A DNA stretch of 49,177 bases, taken from assembly GCA_009602735.1 (NCBI GenBank), contig WELA01009976.1, positions 284 to 49,460 of the forward strand. Reading direction: 5' to 3'. The notes beneath the pieces are model-generated. The model did not search any database, was not told where the DNA came from, and saw nothing but the letters and a program-made list of their open reading frames with translations. Origin of the DNA: Mesotaenium endlicherianum (Eukaryota; Streptophyta; Zygnematophyceae; Zygnematales; Mesotaeniaceae). How positions within the stretch are numbered: position 1 is the stretch's first letter; the number at the start of each line of letters is the position of its first letter. This document shows positions 33,992-44,309 of the stretch, piece by piece. Made by a program: the position numbers and the translations under genes.

Positions 33992-35435
33992 AAGAAGCAG
34001 ACGGTGCCACATGCGCAGAAACTAACAATCGATTTAAATGACCGACACCGGCGTATTTGGGCGTCTTCCGACGTACTTGGTTCAACTTCATGTACCGTAC
34101 GGATCGGCTGTACGCCCATACGTGTGAGCCGTATCCGGATTTTGAAACTAGGTGCCAGAAGAAGCAATGTAACCATAGATGTACTTAACAGTCAGATTGA
34201 TACCGCTGAAGCTGATTGTCTCAGTAGACGCATCTGATTGTCTCGGATTCTCAAGCTGATTGTCTCAGCAATTAATCTTGGTTGTCCCAAGTTACTCTCC
34301 AGAGTGTACTCTCCAGAGTGAGCACCTCAAGACTGTAATCTGGTAGGAAAACAACTGATGAAGTATGGCCCAAAAGATCACTGGAAGCACATCATGATCT
34401 TCAGAGTAGTCCTATGGCAAGGGCTTAAGCTGTCACTTTGCTCACCACTTGTGAAGTTCTTCAAGTGACTGGAAGCCTGAAGGGCTTGCTCTTCACAAGA
34501 AAGTAACTAAGTGGTCCTGAAAACACAAGAGATAAAAGTGTAAGCTTTACTGATAATCTCTGTTACTTACACTTGGCATAATGGACTTCTAAAAGATGTC
34601 TCTTCTAGGGACATCTCTAGTACTTATACTCCTGGAAATCCGGCGGGGTATGCGGCGGATCCGATGCATGTAGTCACTCTAGGAGGCTCTCCTATGTCCA
34701 CTAATGTGTACAAGGCATGTACTAGCACTCCTATAGGCTAAGCATAACTCAAACCAATCAAAGCAAGGTGCGTAGGATATGCTACGTGGTCCTCATTGGC
34801 CGAGCTTACCTTGGGTAATTCTACCTAGATAGCGCCTCAAAAGTGGATCTGGAAATTGAGGAAGCTTCCTCTAGGAGTAGGTGATGCAGTCACCAAGTTA
34901 TAGCCTCAATGATGCACATATACCATGGAAATGCAAAGCTTATGTAGGCTAAGGGGCTCGCGGATTTGTGCGCACAAAGCTTGGGGTCACGAAGAGCCAA
35001 CAATGTCACCTTTGGGGACATTGAGTCACAAATTAGGCCTTGGGAAAGTTCCGCTAGGGACCGGTAGGTGACGCGGACTAGATCGCACCTATCTCGCTTG
35101 ATACTTGACCAAATGACGCAAAATTGGTGTCATTCAGAAGATGCTTTGACGCGCTACACGTTGGTGGCTTGGAAATCTAGAAAAGGTCAACATACGGATG
35201 TGTAAAGTCAATGCAAAGTCGGCCTTCCTACGCTGATGTTTCGCACATGTGGAGCTTGGTTTTTATACGACAACCTCGACTCAATAAATCATGACAGCTG
35301 TCGTGCGTTACGAGGTCGAGTGCGCACCATAGGCATAAGCAACACATCATAGGCAAGCAGGCTTTGCTGCAATGGAGTCTATAATACATGAGGCGTTATA
35401 GCCAAAAAGGGAGTCAAGTCAAAAATGTTTTAATT
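33992..35435 (-). other. Non-coding; possible LTR of the DNMT element
   Basis: On the minus strand this follows the purine run of the DNMT element. It has a TATAAAA (35261-35267), a pyrimidine-rich GTGTTTTCAG, and near 34195-34206 a CGGTATCAATCT that resembles a Met-tRNA primer site. On the plus strand CTGATTGTCTC is repeated three times (about 34213-34262). An LTR of about 1.2 kb at 34207-35431 is plausible, but I have no second copy to prove it. Confidence 0.3.
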
Positions 35436-35448
35436 CCCCCCCCAGCTC

Positions 35449-35928
35449 TCAGCCTCTAGCTGATGGGCTGTGTACGTTGCCTAAGGCTAGCTCAGCGCAG
35501 TCTCCGCAGAACCAGTCTCCCGCTGGCACGCGGGCCAGCGGTGGGTTGAGGCAGCCGATGTGGAAGCCGAGGTTGCAAATGTCGCAGAGCAGCATCTTGG
35601 CCTCCAGGCCAGTGCTGTGACAGATCTGGCACGCCCAGTCTTTGGGCGGCCGCGCGTCGCGGGGACGGACCTGCAAGTCAAGGTTAGGAAGGTGGCACGG
35701 CCCACAGTTCTTCGTGTGGTCCTTGTGAAGACGACCATCTGCGCCTTCCAGCTCCAGGACTCCTGACGCCAAGGCACGCTTGACGCGCAGGATGACCGGC
35801 GAGCTGCTGGTGTCGAGGGTGTTCTTCGTCTGGCGTCGCAGGTACACGAAGTCACCTGCGGAAAACCGCAACACCCGCGGATGATAGGCTCCTCCACGAG
35901 TCATGGCGTACCTCAATGTGTCGCGATG
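35449..35928 (-). CDS. Integrase C-terminal module fused to a PHD finger
   Basis: The frame runs on from the integrase core through a TAG at 35929-35931. It reads HRDTLRYAMTRGGAY, then FSAGDFVYLRRQ and ILRVKRALASGVLELEG, a GPY/F-like beta module, then NCGPCHLPNLD. A complete C4HC3 PHD finger follows: WACQIC, LLCDICNLGFHIGCLNPPL, and VPAGDWFCGDC. All eight zinc ligands are present. PHD fingers bind histone H3 tails, unmodified or K4-methylated depending on cage residues; I see no obvious aromatic cage, so specificity is open. It occupies the place that a chromodomain holds in chromoviruses and may guide integration. It ends at a TGA. Confidence 0.85.
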   Translation of the reverse strand, partial: HRDTLRYAMTRGGAYHPRVLRFSAGDFVYLRRQTKNTLDTSSSPVILRVKRALASGVLELEGADGRLHKDHTKNCGPCHLPNLDLQVRPRDARPPKDWACQICHSTGLEAKMLLCDICNLGFHIGCLNPPLARVPAGDWFCGDCAELALGNVHSPSARG

Positions 35929-36399
35929 CTATGCGATGCTGAGGTTATTCATGGCCATGGGCATCAGGCGCCGAAAGAGCTGAGCACGCTGCCTGATAAG
36001 AGCACTCCATGTCTCGGGACTGTCCAAGTCCAAGACGTTCTCGGCCACAGTTCTGGCTGCTGCTGGCAGGATGGGTTGTTGGCCGTAGAGAAGGAAGTAG
36101 GGAGAGTGCGAGGCCAGGGAGGCCTGCTTACTGAACCTGTACCCCATCGCCAGCCAAGTGAAGGCGTCGTCCCAGTGGGTACGGTCGTGGGCAAGGCAGT
36201 ACTTCCGCAACCCTAGCTTGACGGTCTGCACCATGCGCTCGGCGAGGCCGTCAGCCTGAGGATGATCGCGGGAGGTGGTGCGGTGGTCGATCATCGAGCG
36301 TTCCAGCAGCTTTTGAAAGCTTCCCTGGAACTCCTTGCCCTGGTCGGTCAGCACCTCAACGCAGCCGCCAAAACGGCTAAGGACCTGATTGAGGAAGGC
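35929..36399 (-). pseudogene. Integrase core, second half
   Basis: It is in the same frame as the preceding RT ORF, after TAG 36400-36402. It contains LTDQGKEFQ with the second catalytic Asp and, 34 residues later, the Glu in GLAERMVQT. A helical tail (WLAMGYRFSKQASLASHSP, LLYGQQPILP) completes the core. Together with the Asp in RWSLDLAGELP upstream, the catalytic triad is present, so only stop codons disable it. Confidence 0.85.
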
Positions 36400-38193
36400 C
36401 TAAGCGATCCCCTCACTGGCCTTGCTGGGCAGGGGCACGAGCTCGATCCACTTGGACATGTGCTCAATCATCACCAAGACGTAGAGGTTGCCCTGGCGAG
36501 ACTTGGGCAGCTCTCCAGCCAAGTCCAGCGACCACCTGTAGAACAGCCCCTGAATAGGAAGGGGGCTGAGGACAACGGTGCGCGCTGTGAAGCTCGAGTG
36601 CACACGGTCGCAAAGAGTGCAGCTGCTGACGACAGCGGCGACGACCTTAGTCATGCCGTGCCACCAGTACTCGGCCTGAAGAAGATTGAGGGTGCGCTTG
36701 ACATCGAAGTGCCCGAGGGACTCATGCACTCGGCGCACCAGCTGACTGCGTATGGCAGGCTCAGGGACCACCAGGACGGAGCCGTCCGCCATCACGTGCC
36801 GCACGCGCCCCTCCATGAAAACAAAGTCGCGACTGCGCCTGAGGATGCGGTCGCGCTCGCGTGCGCTGACATCGGGTGCCAACTCCTTGGCCGTGACGTA
36901 CTGTAGCACTGGGGCGTCGTCCCACACGTCCTCGGGACCGCGCTGCCAGCTGTCCTGATCCTTTGCCGCTGCCAGGGCCAATCGCAGAGTGGTGATGGTC
37001 ACCATGTCCAGGCTAGTGAGCCCTGCGGGCCGCACATCGCCGTCCACAGTGAAGGCCAGGAAGGCCGCCGCGTGCCAGGCCACCGGCTTATTCTCATCGT
37101 GGCGGGCTACAGTGAGATCCCTCGAGGAGGGCAGCGGGTTACGGCTGAGACCGTCAGCGTCCAGGTTGGTCAAGCCTGGACGGTGGTGCACGTCGAAGGT
37201 GTACTCCTGCAAGATAAGCGCCCACCGTGCGTACTTGCCGGTCAAGCGCTCCGACGTCATGAGCCACTTAAGTGGCTGATGGTCGGTGACCAGGCAAAAG
37301 TGCGTGCCGTAGAGATAGTGCCTGAAGTGCACGATCGCCCAGACGGCTGCCAGGCACTCCCCCTCGTAGGAGCCGTAGTTGCCTTCCGCGCGGTTGTTGC
37401 TGCGGCTGGCGTAGGCCACCACATGCTCGAAGCCGTCATGCTCCTGCACCAGCACAGCGCCCAGCCCTGCTTGCGACCAGTCGGTGTGGAGGATGAAGGG
37501 CTTCGCGTAGTCGGGACGCCGAAGCACAGGAGCGCTCACCAGCAGCTCCTTGAGCTTATCGAATGCCGCGTGCTGCTCTGGTCCCCACACGTAGGCAACG
37601 CCCTTGCGGAGCAAGTCGTTGAGCGGCTTGGCTAGCTCGCTGAACCCTAGCACAAAGCGGCGATAGTAGTTGGCGATGCCGAGGAAGGCCCGCAGTTGCG
37701 AGAGATCTGTAGGAGGTGGGATGCCTGTAATGGCCGAGACCTTCGCCAGCTGGGGTGCCAAGCCGCTGGAGGAGAGCAGGTGGCCAAGGTACTCCACCTC
37801 GCGGGTCCCAAAAGTGCACTTGCCTGGATGGCACTTGAGCCCAGCGGCCTCCAAGCGGTCTAGGACAGCAGTGATGTGCGCCACGTGCTCCCCAAACGTC
37901 TGACTGAAGACGAGCACGTCATCAATGTAGCATCGGGCAAAGGACAGCCCGGCCAGCTCCTTATCCATCACCCTCTGAAAGGTAGCTGGCGCGTTCTTCA
38001 ACCCAAACGGCATCACCACCCACTCGTAGAGCCGCTGTGCTCCCCAGAACGCCGTCTTATGCTGGTCCTCCTCGGCAATGGGAATCTGGTTGAAGCCCTG
38101 ACGCAGATCCAGCACCGAGAACCAAGTGCACGTGCCAATGTCGTCAAAGATCTTGTCAGGCGTCGGCATAGGATATCTGTCCTTCTCGGTGAC
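36400..38193 (-). CDS. pol: RT, RNase H and integrase N-terminal half
   Basis: About 590 codons open. RT: FSVLDLRQGFNQIPI, MPFGLKNAPATFQ and catalytic CYIDDVLVFS. Connection: FLGIANYYRRFV. RNase H: LHTDWSQAGLGAVL, YEGECLAAVWAI and VTDHQPLKWL with its acidic residues. Integrase zinc domain: HESLGHFDVKRT to CTLC; then the first core Asp in SLDLAGELP. The frame ends at TAG after EGIA. The upstream frame is separated only by the N-containing duplication at 38184-38204. This enzyme set copies the element RNA and inserts the cDNA. Confidence 0.9.
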   Translation of the reverse strand, partial: VTEKDRYPMPTPDKIFDDIGTCTWFSVLDLRQGFNQIPIAEEDQHKTAFWGAQRLYEWVVMPFGLKNAPATFQRVMDKELAGLSFARCYIDDVLVFSQTFGEHVAHITAVLDRLEAAGLKCHPGKCTFGTREVEYLGHLLSSSGLAPQLAKVSAITGIPPPTDLSQLRAFLGIANYYRRFVLGFSELAKPLNDLLRKGVAYVWGPEQHAAFDKLKELLVSAPVLRRPDYAKPFILHTDWSQAGLGAVLVQEHDGFEHVVAYASRSNNRAEGNYGSYEGECLAAVWAIVHFRHYLYGTHFCLVTDHQPLKWLMTSERLTGKYARWALILQEYTFDVHHRPGLTNLDADGLSRNPLPSSRDLTVARHDENKPVAWHAAAFLAFTVDGDVRPAGLTSLDMVTITTLRLALAAAKDQDSWQRGPEDVWDDAPVLQYVTAKELAPDVSARERDRILRRSRDFVFMEGRVRHVMADGSVLVVPEPAIRSQLVRRVHESLGHFDVKRTLNLLQAEYWWHGMTKVVAAVVSSCTLCDRVHSSFTARTVVLSPLPIQGLFYRWSLDLAGELPKSRQGNLYVLVMIEHMSKWIELVPLPSKASEGIA

Positions 38194-38194
38194 N

Positions 38195-38811
38195 TCTCGG
38201 TGACCTCTTTCAGGCTACGATAGTCACCGCACATCCTCTTCTCGGACCAGTTGCCCGAGGCATCCTTCTTGGCTGGCATGACCATGGGTGCGGCATAGCG
38301 AGAGGAGGACTCTTGAATGAGCCGGCTGTCCTCCAACTTGCCTGTCTGCGCGCTGATCAAGCCATCCTCAAAGTGGCTGTAGCGATAACGCTTCAGGAAA
38401 ATGGGCTCCCGCGACGTGAGAGTAATCCGCATGGGGTCCCCCCTGTAGCGCCCGAGATCGTGCATGCCGCTGGCAAAGCTGGTGCTGCGCCTCCCGTCCA
38501 GCAGTGTCGTCAACTGTGCAGCCTGCGCCTTGGTGAGTGTCCCCCCCAGCTTCCATGTCGGTGGAGCTGGTGGCGTTGCCTGGCCTGCAGCTGGAGTCTC
38601 TTGTCTTGCCGCTGGGGTAGACTGTGGTGCTGCAGGTGTCACCTGCCCTGCAGCGGTTGGCGCTCGGCCTGCCGCGGGTACCTGCACTGTGGCAGCTGCG
38701 GCCAGCTGCCTAACACCGTCTGCCTGTGAGCGACCGTCTGCCTGCGAGCGAGGAAAAAGAAAAGGTGACTGGGACTCCCTGGGTCGCTGTGAGGACTCCT
38801 CTCTCCGCCGG
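38195..38811 (-). CDS. Linker and RT fingers
   Basis: The frame begins after the C8 run and reads a low-complexity linker (RSQADG repeated, then TPAAPQ/TPAARQ/TPAAGQ repeats), followed by WKLGGTLTKAQAAQL and the RT fingers (SSSRYAAPMVMPAKKDASG, KRMCGDYRSLKEVTE). It connects the methyltransferase to RT, so both belong to one polyprotein. An 18-bp direct repeat (CGCTCGCAGGCAGACGGT and variant) encodes the RSQADG pair. Confidence 0.8.
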
Positions 38812-39223
38812 CCCCCCCCAGCAAACCAGAGGCCTCCCTGCGCGGCGGTGGGGAGGGGGGGCGGCTACGCGCTGGCGGTGCAGGCCCTGTGCGCTCAAGA
38901 TGCCACGTCGTGCCGGGCGGGGCCAATTGTCATCGTCGGTGGAGTCATCGTCCATATCATCGGCAGGCCGAGGCAGCTCGGGATGCCGGGCTGCGGCGTA
39001 GAGAGGCGCCAGGGCCTGCGTCTGCAGCAGAATCCACGTGAGAACGTTGGCGTCGAATGCTTGCCCCAAGAGGCGAATGCGGTTCACCTCAGTGAGACCG
39101 TCCAATTGTGTGAGATGCGGCGGGAAGCCCATGGCACGCTCCATCTCCGCAGGGCGCGGCCTGTCAAACATGCCAGTCTCCAGGTCGATGACCATCCCGC
39201 GCTGATCTCCGACGAAGGCGTCG
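38710..39223 (-). pseudogene. DNMT3-like methyltransferase, motifs IX and X
   Basis: It starts at the family-A insertion point and reads SDAFVGDQRGMVIDLETG, then motif IX (RPRPAEMERAMGFPPHLT) and motif X (NRIRLLGQAFDANVLTWIL). EMER-GFP-H-T and R-LLG match the end of DNMT3/DRM-type catalytic domains. After motif X comes an acidic, then Pro/Arg-rich linker; the frame ends at 38710 because of a shift that coincides with C8 at 38812-38819. With the insertion and one CTGTC removed, it is in frame with the DNMT half at 45529-46428. Confidence 0.85.
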
Positions 39224-39228
39224 CTGTC

Positions 39229-39944
39229 TGAGATGAATCGACTTACCGAATAGGCGATTAATAATTAATAGAGATCTTTATATCAGCAAGTAATCTTTAT
39301 GGATTTTCCGTTAACTGATTTAAACGGCAAAAGGACAACACACTAGCAGTGAACAACACTCGTAAATCAAATGAGAGTAAACTAGCATCAATAATGCACT
39401 CAGTAAACTCATACATAAGCAAGGTTAGAAGACAGTGCGTATCAATGGCTTCTTGCCTTGGATTCAAATCTCTCTCAGTATGCTGTACAAGAGAGTTGGC
39501 TTCGTTTCCGAATGCCGAACTCGAGAGCAATGCCTAGCATATGTACATGGAATGAGTTTACTGTTCAACGGCCAGTGCGATGGCACCGCCTACCCGGGAG
39601 TTAACCACGTTGGTAGGACCTCGGTTAACCAAATCCACCGCCATCTCCCATCATCCCGAATCGCCATCCATCCTAAGGATGTCATCTGGCCATTCATCTA
39701 GCACACCACATATGCATATCTAGGCAGTTCGCTGCGATCGACTACGGAAGTCAGCTGACTGTCAAAGAATTTGTCAGCAAGCTGACCTAAGTGGACTTCA
39801 GCCTGTTGCTTCTGGCTGAGTCATTAAACTGGTGATTTAATAAAGTCCAGCAGACTCGATATTAACTAGAGTTCAGCAGGCTGAACTTATTTAACTTTAT
39901 TATTTAAATGAATATTATATCACCCAATATACTGATTCATTACA
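39229..39944 (-). repeat. Family-A 3' LTR (nested copy)
   Basis: It is 716 bp, TGAGATGAATC at 39229 to TTCATTACA at 39944. It is closely similar to the LTR at 4335-5053 along its length. Confidence 0.9.
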
Positions 39945-39980
39945 ATCCCTCCAACTTATCATGTTGTCGCCTCGACAACA
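39945..39980 (-). other. Hairpin plus polypurine tract
   Basis: On the minus strand TGTTGTCG-AGG-CGACAACA (39962-39980) precedes AAGTTGGAGGGAT, which abuts the LTR. It is identical in design to 4299-4334. Confidence 0.75.
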
Positions 39981-40029
39981 ATAACACTAATAACAGCGTG
40001 CTGTCCCTTCCGTCCCCAGCCTACTGCCA

Positions 40030-40304
40030 TTAGGAGGGAGATGTCCCTGAGGCCCTATACTCAGGGGAGCCAGACCTCCTCCTGTCTTGGGGTCTTCTGA
40101 AGCCTGTCAGAGAGGGAGGTTCCGTGTAAGGACCCGGCGGAGAATGCAGTAACTGGGCTGTTTTCTCTTGCACAGTCTGAAACTGAAGGGAGGCAGCCTT
40201 CTCCTGGGCAGCCCTCAAACTGACAGGTACGTATACCGGCATCCCAGAAGGATGTTGCATGACATGAGCCAAGGGTACATGCTCTCTCTGCGAGGGAGAT
40301 GCTG
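40030..40304 (-). pseudogene. C-terminus of the family-A extra ORF
   Basis: It encodes ASPSQREHVPLAHVMQHPSG, MPVYV, and a basic, Pro/Ser-rich end, colinear with the tail of the ORF at 2545-4221. It is cut at 40305 by the family-B LTR. Conservation of HVPLAxVxQHP between copies supports a real protein. Confidence 0.75.
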
Positions 40305-41559
40305 TGTAATGAATCAGTTCATTATTTATTTAATTGATGGCATATATAAATATAACATTAAATAAGTATTATGTCAATATACTCACATGTGCGAGTTCAT
40401 CTAAATGAATGAATGTCGATGTAATGCGAGTTTACTTACTTTGTCAAAAATGTCAGCAGGATGACTTTTGTATCACAGTGTAGTTTGCGTTGGGAAGGTC
40501 AGCGAGATGACTTTTGTATCATAGTATAGTTGGTTGAGATTTGTATATCAGTTATATATAGGATGTAATATCAGTAGGTTGACATATAGTAAGCTCTCCT
40601 CATATTAGTTAGTATACTTAGTTTTCAGTTGGCTGAGGATAGATACATTCATTTAGATTATCATTTGTAGATTGGCACATGTGACCGTAGTATACTGAAA
40701 GTCGGAAGGTCGACTGAGACTCGGTAAACCGATGTCCTACCAGTGTGGTTAACTCCGGGGTAGGCGGAGCCGTCGTCAGTCAACTGAACAATTAGGACTT
40801 CAGTCAACCGACCAATTAATATGGTCGTTATACCTAGATCCGGGGGTCCCAACTTAACGGGTTTCCCACGAAACGGCGGACCTTGCGCCGTGGTCAACCA
40901 GGTGGTCACTAGGTACATAGCAGGCTGGGATCTCGTGGTCCCTCATTCTGGACAGTAGGCTTTACAATCGGATTTCTACTTGCAAGTGATGTGTGCACTT
41001 TTTGGGTTCGTTCTAATGACCAGCCTTCACAAAAATTGTCATGGCTGCTTTGTTTGCGCTCCAAATGGAGCGAACTAGAACTTTTCGGAAAGGTCTTGTC
41101 AAGATGCATCCGTTGCCGTTAAGTTTGCTTAATTTGGAGTAGTATTGACAGAGTTATGCCCTCTGACATTTCGGGGTCACACAGCGGACAGACTCCATGG
41201 TTTTCGCACCTGTCAGTGGGATGTGTTTGAGCTACTTTATGGTCATCTGAATGAGAGCGCCTTTGCTATTCAGTCCCCTGATGTTGTGTATGTGCTTACA
41301 CATGCTTGTATGCTTGGTAGGCAAGAGGTCAGGAGTTTCTAAAGGAGAAGCTCTAGTCCTCAAGCTCGCCTCTTTCCTCTGCCTCGTATCCGTGTGCAAC
41401 TATGGCACACTACGATAAGTGAGTCAAGGGTTATAGATGAGTAAACGGAATTCATTATAAGGGCAAAGATCGCTCCCTGATTTCACACGCTTCCACCTGT
41501 CTCTGATCTTTTATATTTGAATGAAATATATTAATCTTGAATAAGCAAGATTCATTTCA
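40305..41559 (+). repeat. Family-B 5' LTR (1255 bp)
   Basis: It starts TGTAATGAATCAG and ends GATTCATTTCA, like family A. It shares GTCCTACCA-TGTGGTTAACTCC and GGGTAGGCGG with family A but is much longer. The first 200 bp recur at 45183-45398. Confidence 0.8.
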
Positions 41560-41560
41560 G

Positions 41561-41572
41561 TGGTATCGGAGC
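41561..41572 (+). other. Primer-binding site of family B
   Basis: TGGTATCGGAGC, one base after the LTR, differs by one base from the widespread plant initiator-Met tRNA site TGGTATCAGAGC. It would prime minus-strand cDNA synthesis. Confidence 0.8.
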
Positions 41573-44264
41573 TAAGTCCTTCTTGAATGTCCGTGCTCGT
41601 CTTCTTTGTCTCATGAGGTAAATGTGTGACGCTTACTTATGTGGTATGATGAGTCTAGGTGGAGCTTGGGGAAGTGTATGATGTAGAGCATTGCACATCC
41701 TGTCCAGGATCCTTCCACTTGCTCACCTAGTGTGTCTCTAGGCTCAATGTACTATGCGGCATACTAACTTGACTTTCCTAGCCTCTTGTGTACAGATCCA
41801 CGCAGCGGGAAGCCTAAACTGGAGGCTTGATGGAAGAGGTGTCTGCAAGCATCAAGGGCAGCCTCAAAGGAGTTACATCATAGCAAGCTGGATATGACTC
41901 ATCTACCTCACTTGATCATAGTCGTTGTGTGTTGTTATATGCAATCCACGGCTAGTATAGAGAGGGGTGTGCACTCCAGCTTGTTGCTTTGCAAGAGACG
42001 TACCTCTCTCATTATGTGTGTGGTAGCTAGGTTGAGGGAGCTTGGGTATGGTTGCATGTGTTGAGCAATTGAGACAGTGCGTGCACACATGACTTACTAA
42101 CTTAAGTTTCCAAGTATGGATTACGACAGCTTTTCGTCGCCACGGTCCAAGTGCACTACGTCGTCCGCAAGCTTTAGCATGCTGCAACTTCTATGAGCAG
42201 AGGCTTCCACAGCAACAATGGCATCCTACAGATACCCTCTATTCCCAACCATGGCTGTGACATTGTGTGCTCCTCTCGTTTGCCACATTGACGTGGGCTG
42301 GAAGGTTTAGGATATGTGCCTTGTGCTTGAATGCTATGTGTGAGACGGTGCTTTGGTGATACTTGATGGGATCGTAGGAGCTTGGGGTTTAAGCTTAAGA
42401 TAAGTCTAGTCAGTGTGCAGAGGTTTTTGGATGCGGATCTTATGTGATTGCTGACTTAGGTTAAGTCAGTCTGCTGGATTATTTGACCTAATGTGATTAA
42501 AGGGTTTCAGAGCTTGGGTTTATGGACGCAAGGGCTTCCCTTTAACACTCTTTAGTTTGCATGACTTATTAAAGGTTAAGTGTCCGAGAGCAGCCGCGAT
42601 CAATGAGTACTTTGAGTGCTTGAGCTGAACGAGCTCTTGATGTCGCCATGCTTGGTGCGTGACATGTCTTACTGTGGGATTGTGGCTCGTCGGAGCTAAC
42701 GAGATAATCAGATAAGATGAGCATATCGAGACTTAGGTATGTACGGTGTGTTGACTGACGTATGGAAAGTCAACGTGGATACTAGAGGGGGTTTGACTAC
42801 TTGCCTTAGGTCCGGTTGGCTATTTGTTTTCGGATGCCACCTATACACTTGGTCAAGTGTAAGGAGGTTTGTGTCTTCGTCATAGGGACGATCTGGGCAT
42901 ATTAGCAGTGTGCTAAGTTTCTGCCGGCCTCGCAGCTAACTGAGCTCGCTAGAGGCGCATGCTAGGTAGCATGCAAGATGCATTTGTATATGCGTCAGGT
43001 GCATGGAATTTGCATCCCGGGTGCTAGAGGTAGTGGATCGCCGTTAGCATACCGTAGAGCAGGTGTAAAATGGGCCCTGCTGTAATAGATTCACTATGCA
43101 CACCTAAGTAAAGACAGAAGAGACCATNATGCACACCTAAGTAAAAACAGAAGAGACCATTGACATTATAGACGTTCTCGCAATGCATGGCTTGAATGAT
43201 CTTGTTCAGTCCGATGCACAAACATTCTTCTTGCTAGCTTGAGGTTACAGTGCGAAAGTCTTACCAGGGATCTATGCACGCGGTTGTCATTGGCTTGCTG
43301 CTAGGTGCTTGCTGCAATTACAATAGGTGCTACGTATGTGCCTATAGAGAGGAACTCGGTTTTGAGCTATACTGCGTTTGCCGATTGTCATTGGTTGAGT
43401 CTTTGTGATCCCAATGTTTGCCTTACCCTCCCGGGAACTATGTAAGATGGAGTCATCAGATCTTGAGTAGACTGATGCAGCTAGGGTGTGGTGTTTGCCA
43501 CGCGTAGCTTAAGCTCATTGAAGACAACTTACACACTTGTTTGTTGTCTGTTCAACAGACTGAGACCAGCAAGCAGAGTGTGAAGCGATGGTGCATACAG
43601 GTCGAGAGAGGCCGAGGAGTTGGCATGCTGGACGCTGCCACGTGACGCTTCCCCACCTGTCCTCTGGGCAACTTCAGGCAGTAAGGCCCGAAGGAGGGAT
43701 TATCTTGAAACATCAGAACTATGATACAGTTGGTTGTTTTTGGTCCCTCTTCTCTTTGATTGTTGACTCTCACCATTGGGTGGTTGTCATTTTGGTGTAT
43801 GTCTTGCTAGGAATGACCAGTATGAGTCATTGTATGTAAGCATTGGTAGAGTCAGCTAACTGAGCTACTTCTTGGTATGGTTAAACTTGCTAATAGGGCC
43901 GGTTGTCTTCATCGCATAGCAAGCTGTCTACACTCTCGAATGGAGGGATGTAATACGCTGGCTTGAGTTTGGGTTATTCATGGATAGAGCTTTGTGGTGA
44001 GAGGGTCTGAATGGTAGTACACTCTTCCCATGCCACTCCGGTCATTGATTTAATTTTGAAAAATGGACTATTTTTTTTTTGGGAGGGGAGGATTCTCTTT
44101 CTTTTTTTTGCTTACTTGGGTGTTTGCACTTTGTGTCCTCTCTCGGTATTCCTTTGTTGATTCTCCTCCACCCACTCGTACCTCCGCAATCCTCTGTGAC
44201 TGTCACTCTGTGTGGTTCCTATGTGCGGAGTTGTAGGCACTTTTTGGTGCGCTTATGTGGTTAA
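41573..44264 (+). other. Family-B interior, no coding motifs
   Basis: About 2.7 kb without a recognisable domain. A 32-bp sequence (43096-43127) is repeated with one mismatch at 43129-43160 around a single N, which looks like an assembly join. Confidence 0.5.
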
Positions 44265-44309
44265 AGCTGTCGGGTCGACAGCTATTTAAGTTGGGGAGAG
44301 GGAGATGGG
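44265..44309 (+). other. Family-B internal hairpin plus polypurine tract
   Basis: AGCTGTCG-GGT-CGACAGCT (8-bp stem) is followed by AAGTTGGGGAGAGGGAGATG. It repeats the design of the site next to the LTR but lies about 0.9 kb upstream of it. Confidence 0.65.

Noticed and set aside
34213-34262. Three CTGATTGTCTC repeats as a CRISPR-like array
   Set aside because: Only three short degenerate repeats with unequal spacing in a eukaryotic repeat region; they do not form a CRISPR array.
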